The translations under genes and the position numbers were made by a program. From NCBI RefSeq assembly GCF_030814715.1, contig NZ_JAUSVO010000001.1, positions 62,001 to 126,000 of the forward strand: a stretch of DNA of 64,000 bases. The letters are read 5' to 3'. The DNA comes from Kaistia dalseonensis (GTDB lineage Bacteria; Pseudomonadota; Alphaproteobacteria; Rhizobiales; Kaistiaceae). Shown here one piece after another: positions 31,344 through 42,217 of this stretch (position 1 is its first letter; each line of letters starts with the position of its first letter). The notes under the pieces were generated by a model, which ran no database searches, was not told where the DNA came from, and was given only the letters and a program-made list of their open reading frames with translations.

Positions 31344-32390
31344 ATGGACGGTTTCCTGCATACCTACCTTATTCCCGGCGTGATCATTGTCGCGCAGAGC
31401 CTGCTGCTGCTGGTTCTGCTGCTGATCTCGATCGCCTTCATCCTGCTGGCCGATCGCAAGATCTGGGCGGCGGTGCAGATGCGGCGCGGCCCGAACGTGG
31501 TCGGTCCCTTCGGCCTGCTGCAATCCTTCGCCGATCTGCTCAAGTTCGTGCTCAAGGAACCGATCATTCCGTCGGGCGCCAACAAGGGCATCTTCCTGAT
31601 GGCGCCCCTCGTGACCGTGACGCTGGCGCTCGCCGGCTGGGCGGTGATCCCGTTCGATGCGGGCTGGGTGATCGCCAACATCAATGTCGGCGTCCTGTTC
31701 CTGCTCGCCATCTCGTCGCTCGGTGTCTACGGCACGATCATGGGCGGCTGGGCATCGAACTCGAAATATCCGTTCCTGTCTTCGCTCCGCGCCGCGGCGC
31801 AGATGGTGTCCTATGAAGTCTCGATCGGCTTCGTCCTCGTCGCCGTCCTGCTCTGCGTCGGTTCGCTGAACCTGTCGGATATCGTACTCTCGCAGCAGAC
31901 GGGCCTCGGCACCAAGGTCGGGCTGCCGGGCAGCTTCCTCGACTGGTACTGGCTGCCACTCTTCCCGATGTTCATCATCTTCTTCATCTCGGCGCTCGCC
32001 GAGACGAACCGCCCGCCCTTCGACCTCGCCGAAGCGGAATCGGAGCTCGTCGCCGGCTTCATGTCGGAATATGGCTCGACGCCGTACATGATGTTCATGC
32101 TGGGCGAGTATGCTGCCATCTGCCTGATGTGCGCCCTGACGACGATCCTGTTCCTGGGAGGCTGGCTGCCGCCGATCAATGTGGCGCCGTTCACCTGGGT
32201 GCCGGGCATCGTCTGGTTCGCCCTCAAGGCTCTCCTCGTCTTCTTCATGTTCGGCATGGTGAAGGCGTTCGTGCCGCGCTATCGTTACGACCAGTTGATG
32301 CGTCTGGGCTGGAAGGTGTTCCTCCCGATTTCGCTCGGCATGGTCGTCGTGGTCGCCGCGGTTCTTCAGATCATGGGATGGGCACCGTAA
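31344..32390 (+). CDS. nuoH: NADH-quinone oxidoreductase subunit H
   Basis: 348 aa, eight-helix membrane subunit (ND1 type) forming the quinone chamber entrance. Contains [25 protein letters not shown] and the acidic loop [26 protein letters not shown]. Stop overlaps the nuoI start by one base. Confidence 0.98.
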   Translation: MDGFLHTYLIPGVIIVAQSLLLLVLLLISIAFILLADRKIWAAVQMRRGPNVVGPFGLLQSFADLLKFVLKEPIIPSGANKGIFLMAPLVTVTLALAGWAVIPFDAGWVIANINVGVLFLLAISSLGVYGTIMGGWASNSKYPFLSSLRAAAQMVSYEVSIGFVLVAVLLCVGSLNLSDIVLSQQTGLGTKVGLPGSFLDWYWLPLFPMFIIFFISALAETNRPPFDLAEAESELVAGFMSEYGSTPYMMFMLGEYAAICLMCALTTILFLGGWLPPINVAPFTWVPGIVWFALKALLVFFMFGMVKAFVPRYRYDQLMRLGWKVFLPISLGMVVVVAAVLQIMGWAP

Positions 32391-32878
32391 TGCGCCTCGA
32401 CCAGTCCGCGAAATCGCTGTTCCTGTCGGAGTTCGTCTCGGCGTTCTTCCTGACGATGCGCTACTTCTTCTCGCCGAAGAAGACGCTGAACTATCCCTTC
32501 GAGAAGGGCGCGGTCAGCGCGCGCTTCCGCGGTGAGCATGCGCTGCGCCGTTACCCGAACGGTGAAGAGCGCTGCATCGCCTGCAAGCTCTGCGAGGCGA
32601 TCTGCCCCGCCCAGGCCATCACCATCGAGGCCGGCCCGCGCCGCAATGACGGCACGCGCCGCACGACGCGCTACGACATCGACATGGTGAAGTGCATCTA
32701 TTGCGGCTTCTGCCAGGAAGCCTGCCCGGTCGACGCCATCGTCGAGGGCCCGAACTTCGAATTCGCGACGGAAACGCGTGAAGAGCTCTACTACGACAAG
32801 GAGAAGCTCCTCGCCAATGGCGACCGTTGGGAACGCGAAATTGCCCAGAACATCTCTATCGACGCGCCGTATCGGTGA
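32390..32878 (+). CDS. nuoI: NADH-quinone oxidoreductase subunit I
   Basis: 162 aa with two [4Fe-4S] ferredoxin motifs for clusters N6a and N6b: Cys62/65/68/72 ([12 protein letters not shown]) and Cys102/105/108/112 ([12 protein letters not shown]). The ATG at 32390 shares its A with the nuoH TAA. Confidence 0.98.
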   Translation: MRLDQSAKSLFLSEFVSAFFLTMRYFFSPKKTLNYPFEKGAVSARFRGEHALRRYPNGEERCIACKLCEAICPAQAITIEAGPRRNDGTRRTTRYDIDMVKCIYCGFCQEACPVDAIVEGPNFEFATETREELYYDKEKLLANGDRWEREIAQNISIDAPYR

Positions 32879-32884
32879 GGGATC

Positions 32885-33493
32885 ATGATACTCCAGGCCC
32901 TCTTCTTCTATCTCTTCTCGGCGATCACGGTCGCCTCGGCGCTGATGGTCATCGGATCGCGCAACCCCGTTCATTCGGTGCTGTTCCTGATCCTCGCCTT
33001 CTTCAACGCAGCCGGGCTGTTCCTTCTGCTCGGAGCTGAATTCCTGGCGATGCTTCTCGTCGTCGTCTATGTCGGCGCGGTGGCGGTGCTGTTCCTGTTC
33101 GTCGTCATGATGCTCGATGTCGACTTCGTCGAGCTGCGCCAGGGCTTCCTGCAATATCTTCCGGTGGGCGGCCTCGTCGGCCTGGTCTTCCTGGTGGAAT
33201 TGCTGCTCGCCTTCTCTGGCTGGGTGTTCGCGCCCGAACTGGTCTCGCAGCCGGTCACGCCCATTCCCCCGCTCGCGACGATGACCAACACGGCCGCGAT
33301 CGGTCAGGTGCTCTATACGCACTACATCTTCTTCTTCCAGATCGCCGGCTTCGTCCTGCTCGTCGCCATGATCGGCGCGATCGTGCTGACGCTGCGGCAC
33401 AAGCCGAACGTCAAGCGCCAGGTGATCGCCGATCAGGTCCACCGGTCGCAGATCGTCGAGATTCACACTGTTGAGCCCGGCAAGGGCATCTGA
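32885..33493 (+). CDS. nuoJ: NADH-quinone oxidoreductase subunit J
   Basis: 202 aa, five-helix membrane subunit (ND6 type). [19 protein letters not shown] is the conserved third helix with the pi-bulge. Starts 6 nt after nuoI with GAGG. Confidence 0.97.
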   Translation: MILQALFFYLFSAITVASALMVIGSRNPVHSVLFLILAFFNAAGLFLLLGAEFLAMLLVVVYVGAVAVLFLFVVMMLDVDFVELRQGFLQYLPVGGLVGLVFLVELLLAFSGWVFAPELVSQPVTPIPPLATMTNTAAIGQVLYTHYIFFFQIAGFVLLVAMIGAIVLTLRHKPNVKRQVIADQVHRSQIVEIHTVEPGKGI

Positions 33494-33513
33494 GAGAGAC
33501 GGGAGCCAAAATC

Positions 33514-33822
33514 ATGGAGATCGGTCTCTCCCACTATCTGTCGGTCGCGGCGGTCCTGTTCACGATCGGCGTGTTCGGCATCTTCCTCAATCGGAAGAAC
33601 GTGATCGTCATCCTGATGTCGGTCGAGCTCATACTGCTCGCGGTCAACATCAACTTCGTGGCGTTCTCATCCTTTCAGGGTGACCTCGTCGGGCAGATCT
33701 TCGCGCTTCTCGTGCTGACCGTCGCGGCGGCCGAGGCGGCGATCGGGCTTGCCATTCTCGTCGTCTACTACCGCAATCGTGGTTCGATCGCGGTCGAAGA
33801 CATCAACCTGATGAAGGGCTGA
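33514..33822 (+). CDS. nuoK: NADH-quinone oxidoreductase subunit K
   Basis: 102 aa, three-helix subunit (ND4L type) with the two membrane Glu residues of the proton path ([26 protein letters not shown]). GGGAG precedes the ATG. Confidence 0.97.
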   Translation: MEIGLSHYLSVAAVLFTIGVFGIFLNRKNVIVILMSVELILLAVNINFVAFSSFQGDLVGQIFALLVLTVAAAEAAIGLAILVVYYRNRGSIAVEDINLMKG

Positions 33823-33830
33823 GGCCAGCC

Positions 33831-35912
33831 ATGTATTCGGCGATCGTCTTTCTTCCTCTCCTTGGCGCCATCCTGGCCGGCCTGATCGCGCTCATCGGCA
33901 GCTATCGCGCCGCCATGGTCGGCGCGCCGAAGGAGGGCACGGCCGACGGCCATCACGATCATGCGGCGCATGACGCTCACGACCACGCGCATGACGACCA
34001 TGGTCATGATGATCACGGCCACGGCCATGACGATCATCATGCCTCGGCGCCGGGTTCGCGTCCGGCCGAGATCATCACGACCGGCTTCCTCTTCATTTCG
34101 GCCATCCTGTCCTGGATCGCGTTCCTGACGATCGGTTCGCCGGAAGGCCAGACCGTGCACCAGAAGGTGCTGCCTTGGGTCACCTCGGGCACGCTCTCCT
34201 TCGATTGGGCCTTCCGCGTCGATACGCTGACCGCGATGATGCTCGTCGTCGTGACGACGGTCTCCTCGCTCGTTCACCTCTACTCGATCGGCTATATGAG
34301 CCATGACGAGCACAGGCCGCGCTTCTTCTCGTATCTGTCGCTCTTCACCTTCGCCATGCTCATGCTGGTGACGTCGGACAATCTGGTCCAGATGTTCTTC
34401 GGCTGGGAAGGCGTCGGTCTCGCCTCCTACCTGCTGATCGGCTTCTGGTTCAAGAAGCCCTCCGCGAATGCCGCGGCGATCAAGGCCTTCGTCGTCAACC
34501 GCGTCGGCGATTTCGGCTTCGCGCTCGGCATATTCGGCGTCTTCGTGCTGTTCGGCTCCGTCGATTTCGACACGATCTTCGCCAATACCAGCACGGTCGT
34601 CGGCACGAAGATCCACTTCCTGTCGTGGGATTTCGATGCGCTGACCACGGTCTGCATCCTTCTCTTCATCGGCGCCATGGGCAAGTCGGCGCAGTTCCTG
34701 CTGCACACCTGGCTGCCCGACGCGATGGAAGGCCCGACCCCGGTCTCCGCGCTCATCCATGCCGCGACCATGGTGACGGCCGGCGTGTTCATGGTGGCGC
34801 GCATGTCGCCGCTGTTCGATCTCGCCCCGACGGCGCTCACCGTCGTGACGCTGTTCGGCGCGACCACCGCCTTCTTCGGCGCGACGGTCGGCCTGGTCCA
34901 GAACGACATCAAGCGCGTCATCGCCTATTCGACCTGTTCGCAGCTCGGCTACATGTTCGTGGCGCTCGGTGTCGGCGCCTTTGGCGCGGGCGTGTTCCAC
35001 CTCTTCACGCACGCCTTCTTCAAGGCTCTCCTGTTCCTCTGCGCCGGCTCGGTCATCCATGCCGTCTCGGGCGAGCAGGACATGCGCCTGATGGGCGGCC
35101 TCAGGAAGAAGATCCCGATCACCTACTGGACGATGATGATCGGAACGCTGGCGCTGACCGGCTTCCCGCTCACGGCCGGCTATTATTCGAAGGACGCGAT
35201 CATCGAGAGCGCCTTCATGGGTGACAACCCGCTCGCTGGCTATGCCTTCGCGATGGTGGTCATCGCCGCGCTGATGACGTCCTTCTACTCCTGGCGCCTG
35301 GTGTTCATGACCTTCCATGGCAAGCCGCGCGCGTCCGCGGAAGTCATGAGCCATGTGCATGAATCGCCGCTCGTGATGACGGTGCCGCTCTTCGTGCTGT
35401 CGATCGGCGCGCTGCTCGCAGGTGCGGTCTTCTCGGGTTGGTTCATCGGCGAGGGCTATGGCGAGTTCTGGAAGGGCGCGCTGTTCACCAATCCCGACAA
35501 CCACATCCTGCACGAGATCCACGAGGTTCCGGCCTGGGTGAAATACTCGCCCTTCGTGATGATGGTGATCGGCTTCCTGATCGCGCTCTGGTTCTACGTC
35601 CTGTCACCGTCGACGCCGAAGCGCCTCGCCGAAGAGCAGCCGATTCTGTACCGCTTCCTGCTCAACAAGTGGTACTTCGACGAGCTCTACAACTTCCTGT
35701 TCGTTCGCCCGGCCAAGTGGCTCGGTCGCTTCCTCTGGAAGAAGGGCGATGGCTGGCTGATCGACGGCTTCGGCCCGGACGGGATCTCGGCGCGCGTCGT
35801 CGACGTGACCAACCGCGTCGTCCGCCTGCAGACCGGCTACGTCTACCACTATGCCTTTGCCATGCTGATCGGCGTCGCCCTGCTGATCACATGGATGATG
35901 TTCGCGCGCTGA
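33831..35912 (+). CDS. nuoL: NADH-quinone oxidoreductase subunit L with His-rich loop
   Basis: 693 aa antiporter-like subunit (ND5 type), the distal proton pump with the long lateral helix at its C-terminus. [17 protein letters not shown] and [34 protein letters not shown] carry the key Glu, Lys and His. Between the first two helices, residues 41-70 are an insertion of 14 His and 9 Asp ([20 protein letters not shown] and on). Starts 8 nt after nuoK. Confidence 0.97.
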   Translation: MYSAIVFLPLLGAILAGLIALIGSYRAAMVGAPKEGTADGHHDHAAHDAHDHAHDDHGHDDHGHGHDDHHASAPGSRPAEIITTGFLFISAILSWIAFLTIGSPEGQTVHQKVLPWVTSGTLSFDWAFRVDTLTAMMLVVVTTVSSLVHLYSIGYMSHDEHRPRFFSYLSLFTFAMLMLVTSDNLVQMFFGWEGVGLASYLLIGFWFKKPSANAAAIKAFVVNRVGDFGFALGIFGVFVLFGSVDFDTIFANTSTVVGTKIHFLSWDFDALTTVCILLFIGAMGKSAQFLLHTWLPDAMEGPTPVSALIHAATMVTAGVFMVARMSPLFDLAPTALTVVTLFGATTAFFGATVGLVQNDIKRVIAYSTCSQLGYMFVALGVGAFGAGVFHLFTHAFFKALLFLCAGSVIHAVSGEQDMRLMGGLRKKIPITYWTMMIGTLALTGFPLTAGYYSKDAIIESAFMGDNPLAGYAFAMVVIAALMTSFYSWRLVFMTFHGKPRASAEVMSHVHESPLVMTVPLFVLSIGALLAGAVFSGWFIGEGYGEFWKGALFTNPDNHILHEIHEVPAWVKYSPFVMMVIGFLIALWFYVLSPSTPKRLAEEQPILYRFLLNKWYFDELYNFLFVRPAKWLGRFLWKKGDGWLIDGFGPDGISARVVDVTNRVVRLQTGYVYHYAFAMLIGVALLITWMMFAR

Positions 35913-35925
35913 GGATTTGACCGAC

Positions 35926-37437
35926 ATGACCGACTGGCCGATCCTTTCGACCGTCACTTTCCTGCCGACGGTCGGCGCGTTGCTCCTGCTTCTGATCAGG
36001 GGCGACGATGCAGCCGCACGCCGCAACATCTACTGGATCTCGCTCTGGACCACGCTGATCACCTTCGTGATCTCGCTGCTGATCTGGCGCGATTTCGACC
36101 ACGCCAATACCGGCTTCCAGTTCGTGGAGCGCGCCGGCTGGCTCAGCAGCAGCATCGGCTATTCGATGGGCGTCGACGGCATCTCGATGCTGTTCGTCAT
36201 CCTGACGACCTTCCTGATGCCGTTCTGCATCGTCGCCTCGAAGCTCTCCGTCCAGAAGCGCTTCCGCGAATACATGATCGCGTTCCTGATCCTTGAAACG
36301 CTGATGATCGGCGTGTTCTGCGCGACCGACCTGATCCTGTTCTACGTCTTCTTCGAAGCCGGTCTGATCCCGATGTTCCTGATCATCGGCATCTGGGGCG
36401 GACCGCGCCGCGTCTATGCCGCGTTCAAGTTCTTCCTCTACACGCTGGCCGGTTCGGTCCTGATGCTGCTGGCCATCATGGCGATGTACTGGCAGGCCGG
36501 CACGACCGACATTCCGACGCTGCTGAACCACGCCTTCCCGGCTGGCATGCAGACCTGGCTCTGGCTCGCCTTCTTCGCCTCCTTCGCGGTGAAGATGCCG
36601 ATGTGGCCGGTCCATACCTGGCTCCCCGACGCCCACGTCGAGGCGCCGACCGCGGGCTCGGTTATCCTGGCCGGCGTGCTGCTGAAGATGGGTGGCTACG
36701 GCTTCCTGCGCTTCTCGCTGCCGATGTTCCCGCTGGCGTCGGCCGATTTTGCGCCGTTCATCTACACGCTCTCGGTCGTCGCGATCATCTACACTTCGCT
36801 GGTCGCGCTGATGCAGGAGGATATCAAGAAGCTGATCGCCTATTCGTCGGTCGCCCATATGGGCTATGTCACGATGGGCATCTTCACGATGAACCCGCAG
36901 GGCGTCGAAGGCGCCATCTTCCAGATGCTGTCGCACGGCATCGTGGCGAGCGCGCTCTTCCTCTGCGTCGGCGTCATCTATGACCGCATGCATACCCGCG
37001 AGATCTCGGCCTATGGCGGCCTCGTCAACCGCATGCCCTTCTATGCGGTCGCCTTCCTCGTCTTCACCATGGCGAATGTCGGCCTGCCCGGCACGTCGAG
37101 CTTCGTCGGCGAGTTCATGACGCTGCTCGGCGCCTTCCGCGCCAACACCTGGGTCGCCTTCTTCGCGACGACGGGCGTGATCCTGTCGGCATCCTATGGC
37201 CTCTGGCTCTATCGCCGCGTGGTGTTCGGCCCGCTCGACAAGCCGAGCCTCAAGGGCATGTTCGACCTGTCGCGGCGAGAGATCGCGATCCTGGTGCCGC
37301 TGATCGTCCTGACGATCTTCTTCGGTGTCTATCCGACGCCGGTCTTCAACGTGACGTCGGCCTCGGTCGACAATCTCATCACCAACTATCAGGCCGCCCT
37401 GTCGGCGGCCGGCAAGCTCGCCCTGGCGGCGCAGTGA
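35926..37437 (+). CDS. nuoM: NADH-quinone oxidoreductase subunit M
   Basis: 503 aa antiporter-like subunit (ND4 type). Conserved are [18 protein letters not shown] (pump Glu), [31 protein letters not shown] and [10 protein letters not shown]. The ATG at 35926 is preferred; the frame can be read from a TTG three codons earlier, but AGGA is then too close. Confidence 0.97.
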   Translation: MTDWPILSTVTFLPTVGALLLLLIRGDDAAARRNIYWISLWTTLITFVISLLIWRDFDHANTGFQFVERAGWLSSSIGYSMGVDGISMLFVILTTFLMPFCIVASKLSVQKRFREYMIAFLILETLMIGVFCATDLILFYVFFEAGLIPMFLIIGIWGGPRRVYAAFKFFLYTLAGSVLMLLAIMAMYWQAGTTDIPTLLNHAFPAGMQTWLWLAFFASFAVKMPMWPVHTWLPDAHVEAPTAGSVILAGVLLKMGGYGFLRFSLPMFPLASADFAPFIYTLSVVAIIYTSLVALMQEDIKKLIAYSSVAHMGYVTMGIFTMNPQGVEGAIFQMLSHGIVASALFLCVGVIYDRMHTREISAYGGLVNRMPFYAVAFLVFTMANVGLPGTSSFVGEFMTLLGAFRANTWVAFFATTGVILSASYGLWLYRRVVFGPLDKPSLKGMFDLSRREIAILVPLIVLTIFFGVYPTPVFNVTSASVDNLITNYQAALSAAGKLALAAQ

Positions 37438-37453
37438 CGGACAAGCAGCTGAA

Positions 37454-38893
37454 ATGATGGACATCGCCACGCTTCCTTCGCTGACCCCCTTCCTGCCGGA
37501 GCTGATCCTGGGCGTTGGCGCCCTGGTGCTTCTGATGGTGGGCGTGTTCTCCGGCGCGCGCGCGACCTCGCTGGTCTCGACGCTCGCGGTCCTGGTGATC
37601 ATCGCGGCCGGGCTTGCGCTGCTGTTCAAGACGCCGGATGGCGAGACCTTCAACGCGGCCTTCGTGCTCGATCCCTTCGCGCGCTTCTTCAAGATCCTCG
37701 CGCTGATCGGCTCGGGCTTCGCGATCGTCATGTCGTCGAGCTTCATCAAGCGCGAGAAGTTCGAGCACTTCGAATATCCCGTGCTCATCCTGCTGGCGAC
37801 GCTCGGCATGATGCTGATGATCTCGGCCAATGACCTGATCTCGGTCTATCTCGGCCTGGAGCTTCAGTCGCTCGCGCTCTATGTGGTTGCCGCAATCAAC
37901 CGCGACTCCGAGAAGTCGACGGAAGCGGGCCTGAAATATTTCGTCCTCGGCGCGCTGTCCTCGGGCATGCTGCTCTATGGCGCCTCGCTGGTCTACGGCT
38001 TCACCGACCATACCCAGTTTGCCGGCATCGCCACGGCTCTCGCCGCTGGCCCGATCTCGACGGGCGTGGTCTTCGGCATCGTGCTCTTCATCGCGGGCAT
38101 CGCCTTCAAGGTTTCGGCCGTTCCGTTCCATATGTGGACGCCCGACGTCTATGAAGGCGCGCCGACTCCGGTCACGGCGTTCTTCGCCGCTGCGCCCAAG
38201 GCTGCCGCCATGGCCATGTTCGTGCGCGCGCTCGTGGGCCCGTTCGGTCCGGCGATCGGCGAGTGGCAGCAGGTGGTGACCTTCATCGCGATCGCGTCGA
38301 TGGTTCTCGGTGCCTTCGCCGCGATCGGGCAGACCAACATCAAGCGACTGATGGCCTATTCGTCGATCGGCCATATGGGCTTCGCGCTGGTTGGCCTCGC
38401 CGCCGGCAACGAGGCGGGTGTGCAGGGCGTGCTGATCTACATGGCGACCTATCTCGCCATGACGCTCGGCTCCTTCGCCGTGATCCTCTCCATGCGCCGC
38501 AATGGCAAGATGGTCGAGACGACTGCTGATCTCGCCGGCATGTCGCGCACCCATCCGGTGACGGCATTCATCTTCGCGATGCTGCTGTTCTCGCTCGCCG
38601 GCATTCCGCCGCTCGCCGGCTTCTTCGCGAAGTTCTACGTCTTCCTGGCCGCGATCGATGCGCATCTTTATGCGCTGTCGGTGATCGGCGTGCTGTCCAG
38701 CGTCGTCGGCGCCTATTACTATCTCCGCCTCGTCAAGATCATGTATTTCGACGAGCCGGTCGCAGCCTTCGAGCCCATGTCGGGCGAGTTGCGCGTCGTC
38801 CTCGGCCTCTCCGGCGCATTCGTCATCCTGTTCGTGCTTTTTGCCGGCCAGATCGGCGCGGTAGCGGGTCTGGCGGCGAAGACGTTCTTCTGA
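37454..38893 (+). CDS. nuoN: NADH-quinone oxidoreductase subunit N
   Basis: 479 aa antiporter-like subunit (ND2 type), last gene of the complex I set. [55 protein letters not shown] and [15 protein letters not shown] are present. Either of two adjacent ATGs may be used. Its stop is 4 nt from birA. Confidence 0.97.
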   Translation: MMDIATLPSLTPFLPELILGVGALVLLMVGVFSGARATSLVSTLAVLVIIAAGLALLFKTPDGETFNAAFVLDPFARFFKILALIGSGFAIVMSSSFIKREKFEHFEYPVLILLATLGMMLMISANDLISVYLGLELQSLALYVVAAINRDSEKSTEAGLKYFVLGALSSGMLLYGASLVYGFTDHTQFAGIATALAAGPISTGVVFGIVLFIAGIAFKVSAVPFHMWTPDVYEGAPTPVTAFFAAAPKAAAMAMFVRALVGPFGPAIGEWQQVVTFIAIASMVLGAFAAIGQTNIKRLMAYSSIGHMGFALVGLAAGNEAGVQGVLIYMATYLAMTLGSFAVILSMRRNGKMVETTADLAGMSRTHPVTAFIFAMLLFSLAGIPPLAGFFAKFYVFLAAIDAHLYALSVIGVLSSVVGAYYYLRLVKIMYFDEPVAAFEPMSGELRVVLGLSGAFVILFVLFAGQIGAVAGLAAKTFF

Positions 38894-38896
38894 TCG

Positions 38897-39730
38897 ATGG
38901 CGTTTCAGCTCGGATCAGGAGCGCTCGCGGGCGGCTACAGGCTCGACGTCTTCGATACGGTCGGATCGACCAATGCAGAGGCGATGCGCGCCGCGCGGGC
39001 GGGCGATGCCGGTAAGCATTGGTTCGTGGCCCACCGCCAGGAGCAGGGCAGGGGTCGGCGTGGCCGGCCCTGGGTCATGCCGGAGGGCAATCTGGCGGCG
39101 AGTCTGTTGCTTGTGTGCCCCAACGACCCGGCCACGGCGGCGACGCTCGGTTTCGCCGCAGGGCTGGCGCTCGATGAGGCCTTGCGGGCCGTCGCCCCGG
39201 ATCTGACCTTTCATGTCGGCCTTGATGGCTTCGAGGGAGAGGGTGCACCGGGCAGCAATGATCGCCTTCGGCTCAAATGGCCGAATGACGTGCTGCTCGA
39301 CGGCGCAAAGCTCGCGGGGATCCTGCTCGAAGCGGAGCCCGTCTCGGGCGGCAAGCTCGCTGTGGTGATCGGGATCGGTGTCAATGTGCGCGCGACTCCG
39401 GCCGATCTGCCCTATCCGGCAGCGTCCCTCGCGTCGCTCGGTGTCGGCCTCGACGCGCCGCTCCTGTTCCGCGCGCTCTCGGATGCCTGGGCCAGTGTCG
39501 AGCGCGTCTGGGACGGTGGCCGCGGATTTCGTGCATTAAGGCGGCTATGGCTCGACCGGGCGGCCGGACTAGGCGAAGATGTTGCCGTTCGAGTCGGTGG
39601 GGAAGTCTTCTCCGGTATATTCGAGACGATCGATGATGAGGGCAGGCTCATCATCAGGTCGCGTGAGGGTGTAATCAGGACGATCGCCGCTGGCGAGGTC
39701 CATTTTGGTGCGGTGGCTTCGTCCCGATAA
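38897..39730 (+). CDS. birA: Biotin--[acetyl-CoA-carboxylase] ligase
   Basis: 277 aa. Catalytic BPL domain with GRGRRGRPW (biotinyl-AMP loop) and KWPNDVLLDGAKLAGILLE, plus the small C-terminal SH3-like domain. The N-terminal winged-helix repressor domain of E. coli BirA is absent, so this is a group I enzyme without DNA-binding function. It starts 4 nt after nuoN and overlaps rnj by one base; the placement at the end of nuo is common in Rhizobiales. Confidence 0.95.
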   Translation: MAFQLGSGALAGGYRLDVFDTVGSTNAEAMRAARAGDAGKHWFVAHRQEQGRGRRGRPWVMPEGNLAASLLLVCPNDPATAATLGFAAGLALDEALRAVAPDLTFHVGLDGFEGEGAPGSNDRLRLKWPNDVLLDGAKLAGILLEAEPVSGGKLAVVIGIGVNVRATPADLPYPAASLASLGVGLDAPLLFRALSDAWASVERVWDGGRGFRALRRLWLDRAAGLGEDVAVRVGGEVFSGIFETIDDEGRLIIRSREGVIRTIAAGEVHFGAVASSR

Positions 39731-41409
39731 TGAATTTAGACAAATCCGGTACCGACGAACTCGTGTTCCTGCCGCTCGGGGGCGTCGGCGAGATTGGGAT
39801 GAACCTGAGCCTTTACGGCTTCGGACCCGCCGAAGATCGGCAATGGCTCGCCATCGATTTCGGCGTGAGCTTTGCCGGGCCGGATCTGCCGGGCGTCGAT
39901 CTCGTCCTGCCCGATATCCGCTTTCTCGAGGAAGAACGCGGATCGCTGCATGGCATCGTGATCACCCATGCCCATGAGGATCATTTCGGCGCGCTGCTGG
40001 ATCTCTGGCCGCGCATCGGCGTGCCCGTCTATGCGAGCGCTTTCACGGCCGGCCTGCTCGAGGCGAAGCGCAGTTCGCATCCCGGCGCGCCGAATGTTCC
40101 GGTCCAGATCGTCTCGGCCGGCCAGCGTATCCAGATCGGCCCGTTCGACGTCGAATTCGTGGCGGTGACCCATTCGATCCTGGAGCCGATGGCGTTGGCG
40201 ATCCGCACGCCGATCGGCACCGTGCTCCACACTGGCGACTGGAAGCTCGATCCGGAGCCGGTCATCGGGCCGCAAACCGATTCGGCCCGACTCGCGGCGA
40301 TCGGCGATGAAGGCGTCCTTGCGCTCGTCTGCGATTCGACCAACGCCATGCGCGAAGGCCGCAGCCCGAGCGAAGGCGATGTCGCGCGTGAACTCATCAA
40401 GCTGGTTGCCGAAGCCGAGGGCCGTGTGGCCTTCACGAGCTTCGCCTCCAATATTGCGCGCATCAAGTCGATCGCGCTCGCGGCCGAAGCCGCCGATCGG
40501 CAGGTTGTCATTGTCGGCCGCGCACTGCGTCGCGCGATCGATGTCGCCACCGAACTTGGCTATCTCGAAGGCTTGCCGCCATTCCTCGATGAGGAATCCT
40601 ATGGCTATCTGCCGCGCGCGAAATGCGTGGCGATCGTCACGGGCAGCCAGGGCGAGCCGCGGGCAGCGCTCGCGCGCATTGCGGCCGACGATCACAAGTT
40701 CATTGGTCTATCGCCCGGTGACACCGTGGTGTTCTCGGCCCGGCCGATTCCGGGCAATGAGAAGGCGATCAACAGCATCGTCAATTCGCTGATCGAGCAG
40801 GGCGTGATCGTCATCACCGATCGCGACCGCCTCGTGCACGTCTCGGGTCATCCGCGGCGCGAGGAACTGGCGGAGATGTATGGCTGGATCCGGCCGGAGA
40901 TTGCCATTCCCGTTCACGGCGAGCCGATGCATCTGCGCGCCCATGCGGAATTCGCCCGCGAAATGGGCGTGCGTCAGGTCGTGCAGATCGAGGACGGCGC
41001 GATCGTGAGGCTCAAGCCCGGTGTCGCCGAGGTGATCGACGACATCATGGTGAGCCGCCTCTACAAGGACGGCTCCATCGTCGCCGATCTCGATGGCGTG
41101 GGCATACCGGAGCGGCGCAAGCTCGCCTTCGCAGGCCATGTCTCGGTTGCCATCGTGTTCGATGGCAAGGGGACGCTGATGACGGATCCCGAAATCGGCC
41201 TGATCGGTCTGCCCGCACGAGGCATTGCCGGCCATGCGTTCGACGATACCGTCATGACCGCCGTGCTCGGCACGATCGACAGCATTCCGCGCGCGCGGCG
41301 TCGCGATGGAGAACTGATGCGCGAGGCGGTGCGCCGCGCCGTCCGCGCGGCCGTGCGGGAAGCTTGGGGCAAAAAGCCCATTTGCACAGTCTTCGTCGCG
41401 ATCGTATGA
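39730..41409 (+). CDS. rnj: Ribonuclease J
   Basis: 559 aa metallo-beta-lactamase/beta-CASP ribonuclease with 5-prime exo- and endonuclease activity in rRNA and mRNA maturation. The Zn-binding HAHEDH is at residues 80-85; further ligand motifs are HTGDWKLDPEP, STNAM and VSGHPRREEL (beta-CASP). Starts on the birA stop (TAATG), so it depends on upstream transcription. Confidence 0.96.
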   Translation: MNLDKSGTDELVFLPLGGVGEIGMNLSLYGFGPAEDRQWLAIDFGVSFAGPDLPGVDLVLPDIRFLEEERGSLHGIVITHAHEDHFGALLDLWPRIGVPVYASAFTAGLLEAKRSSHPGAPNVPVQIVSAGQRIQIGPFDVEFVAVTHSILEPMALAIRTPIGTVLHTGDWKLDPEPVIGPQTDSARLAAIGDEGVLALVCDSTNAMREGRSPSEGDVARELIKLVAEAEGRVAFTSFASNIARIKSIALAAEAADRQVVIVGRALRRAIDVATELGYLEGLPPFLDEESYGYLPRAKCVAIVTGSQGEPRAALARIAADDHKFIGLSPGDTVVFSARPIPGNEKAINSIVNSLIEQGVIVITDRDRLVHVSGHPRREELAEMYGWIRPEIAIPVHGEPMHLRAHAEFAREMGVRQVVQIEDGAIVRLKPGVAEVIDDIMVSRLYKDGSIVADLDGVGIPERRKLAFAGHVSVAIVFDGKGTLMTDPEIGLIGLPARGIAGHAFDDTVMTAVLGTIDSIPRARRRDGELMREAVRRAVRAAVREAWGKKPICTVFVAIV

Positions 41410-41476
41410 CGGACCCGGTGGGAATGATCGACGTCCGCACGGTGTCGATCGTCCCCCTGCTGGCAAAGGCATCGAT

Positions 41477-41881
41477 GTGATCGGTCGACTGAACCATGTG
41501 GCGATCGCCGTCCCCGATCTCGAGGCGGCCGCCAGGACCTATCGGGACGTGCTCGGTGCGCGGCTCTCGGAACCGCTGGCATTGCCCGAACATGGCGTGA
41601 CGACCATCTTCGTCGAACTGCCCAACACCAAGATCGAGCTGCTGGAGCCGCTCGGGCCGGATTCTCCGATCGCGCGATTCCTGGCGCGCAGCCCGGAAGG
41701 CGGTGTCCATCATCTCTGCTACGAGGTCGCCGATATCCTGGCCGCCCGTGACCGGCTGATCGCGACGGGAGCGCGGGTTCTGGGTGACGGCACGCCCCGG
41801 ATCGGCGCCCATGGCAAGCCGGTCCTCTTCCTGCATCCCAAGGACTTCCAGGGCACGCTCGTCGAACTCGAGGAGGCGTGA
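41477..41881 (+). CDS. mce: Methylmalonyl-CoA epimerase
   Basis: 134 aa vicinal-oxygen-chelate protein converting (R)- and (S)-methylmalonyl-CoA in propionyl-CoA catabolism. LNHVAIAVPDLEAAARTYRDVLGA starts the first metal-binding module and HHLCYEV the second; FLHPKDFQGTLVELEE closes it with the active-site Glu. GTG start with AAAGG upstream; an overlapping ATG is out of frame. Confidence 0.93.
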   Translation: MIGRLNHVAIAVPDLEAAARTYRDVLGARLSEPLALPEHGVTTIFVELPNTKIELLEPLGPDSPIARFLARSPEGGVHHLCYEVADILAARDRLIATGARVLGDGTPRIGAHGKPVLFLHPKDFQGTLVELEEA

Positions 41882-41884
41882 GCC

Positions 41885-42142
41885 TTGCGGATCTACAGCC
41901 TGATCGCGATCTACTTCATCATCTGGTGGCTGGTGATCTTCATGATCCTGCCCTTCGGCATCCGCACGCAGGCGGATGAGGGGGATGTCACGCTCGGCAC
42001 GGCGCATAGCGCGCCGATCAGGCCGATGCTCGTCAGGAAGGCGATCATCACCTCGGTGGTCAGCGCCGTCTTACTGTTCGCCTTCTGGTATTCCTATGCC
42101 GTGCTGGGCTGGACGCCGGAACGGCTGAGCGAACTGTTCTGA
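41885..42142 (+). CDS. DUF1467 family small membrane protein
   Basis: 85 aa with two transmembrane helices (about 5-25 and 52-74) and the family loop ILPFGIRTQADEGDV in between. TTG start with GGAGG 9 nt upstream, 3 nt after mce. The mce-DUF1467 pair is conserved in alphaproteobacteria; function unknown. It is the last gene before the terminator at 42156. Confidence 0.9.
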   Translation: MRIYSLIAIYFIIWWLVIFMILPFGIRTQADEGDVTLGTAHSAPIRPMLVRKAIITSVVSAVLLFAFWYSYAVLGWTPERLSELF

Positions 42143-42155
42143 ACCCGAAAAGCAA

Positions 42156-42185
42156 AAGGCCCCCGGTGGTGTGACCGAGGGCCTT
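42156..42185. terminator. Bidirectional terminator between DUF1467 and L,D-transpeptidase
   Basis: AAGGCCC(C)CGGT-GGTGTG-ACCG(A)GGGCCTT. The minus strand shows TTTTGCTTTT after the stem, so it is strongest for the L,D-transpeptidase gene; on the plus strand it closes the nuo-birA-rnj-mce unit. Confidence 0.85.
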
Positions 42186-42217
42186 CGGGATGGTGTCTGA
42201 TCGAACGTGTCGTTGGA

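Noticed and set aside
35887-37830. 647-residue antisense frame over nuoM and nuoN
   Set aside because: Composition (runs of Arg, Asp, Glu, His) is the reverse image of membrane-helix codons, not a protein.
39730-41409. Annotating the metallo-hydrolase as a beta-lactamase
   Set aside because: HAHEDH together with the beta-CASP motifs and 559-residue length identify RNase J.
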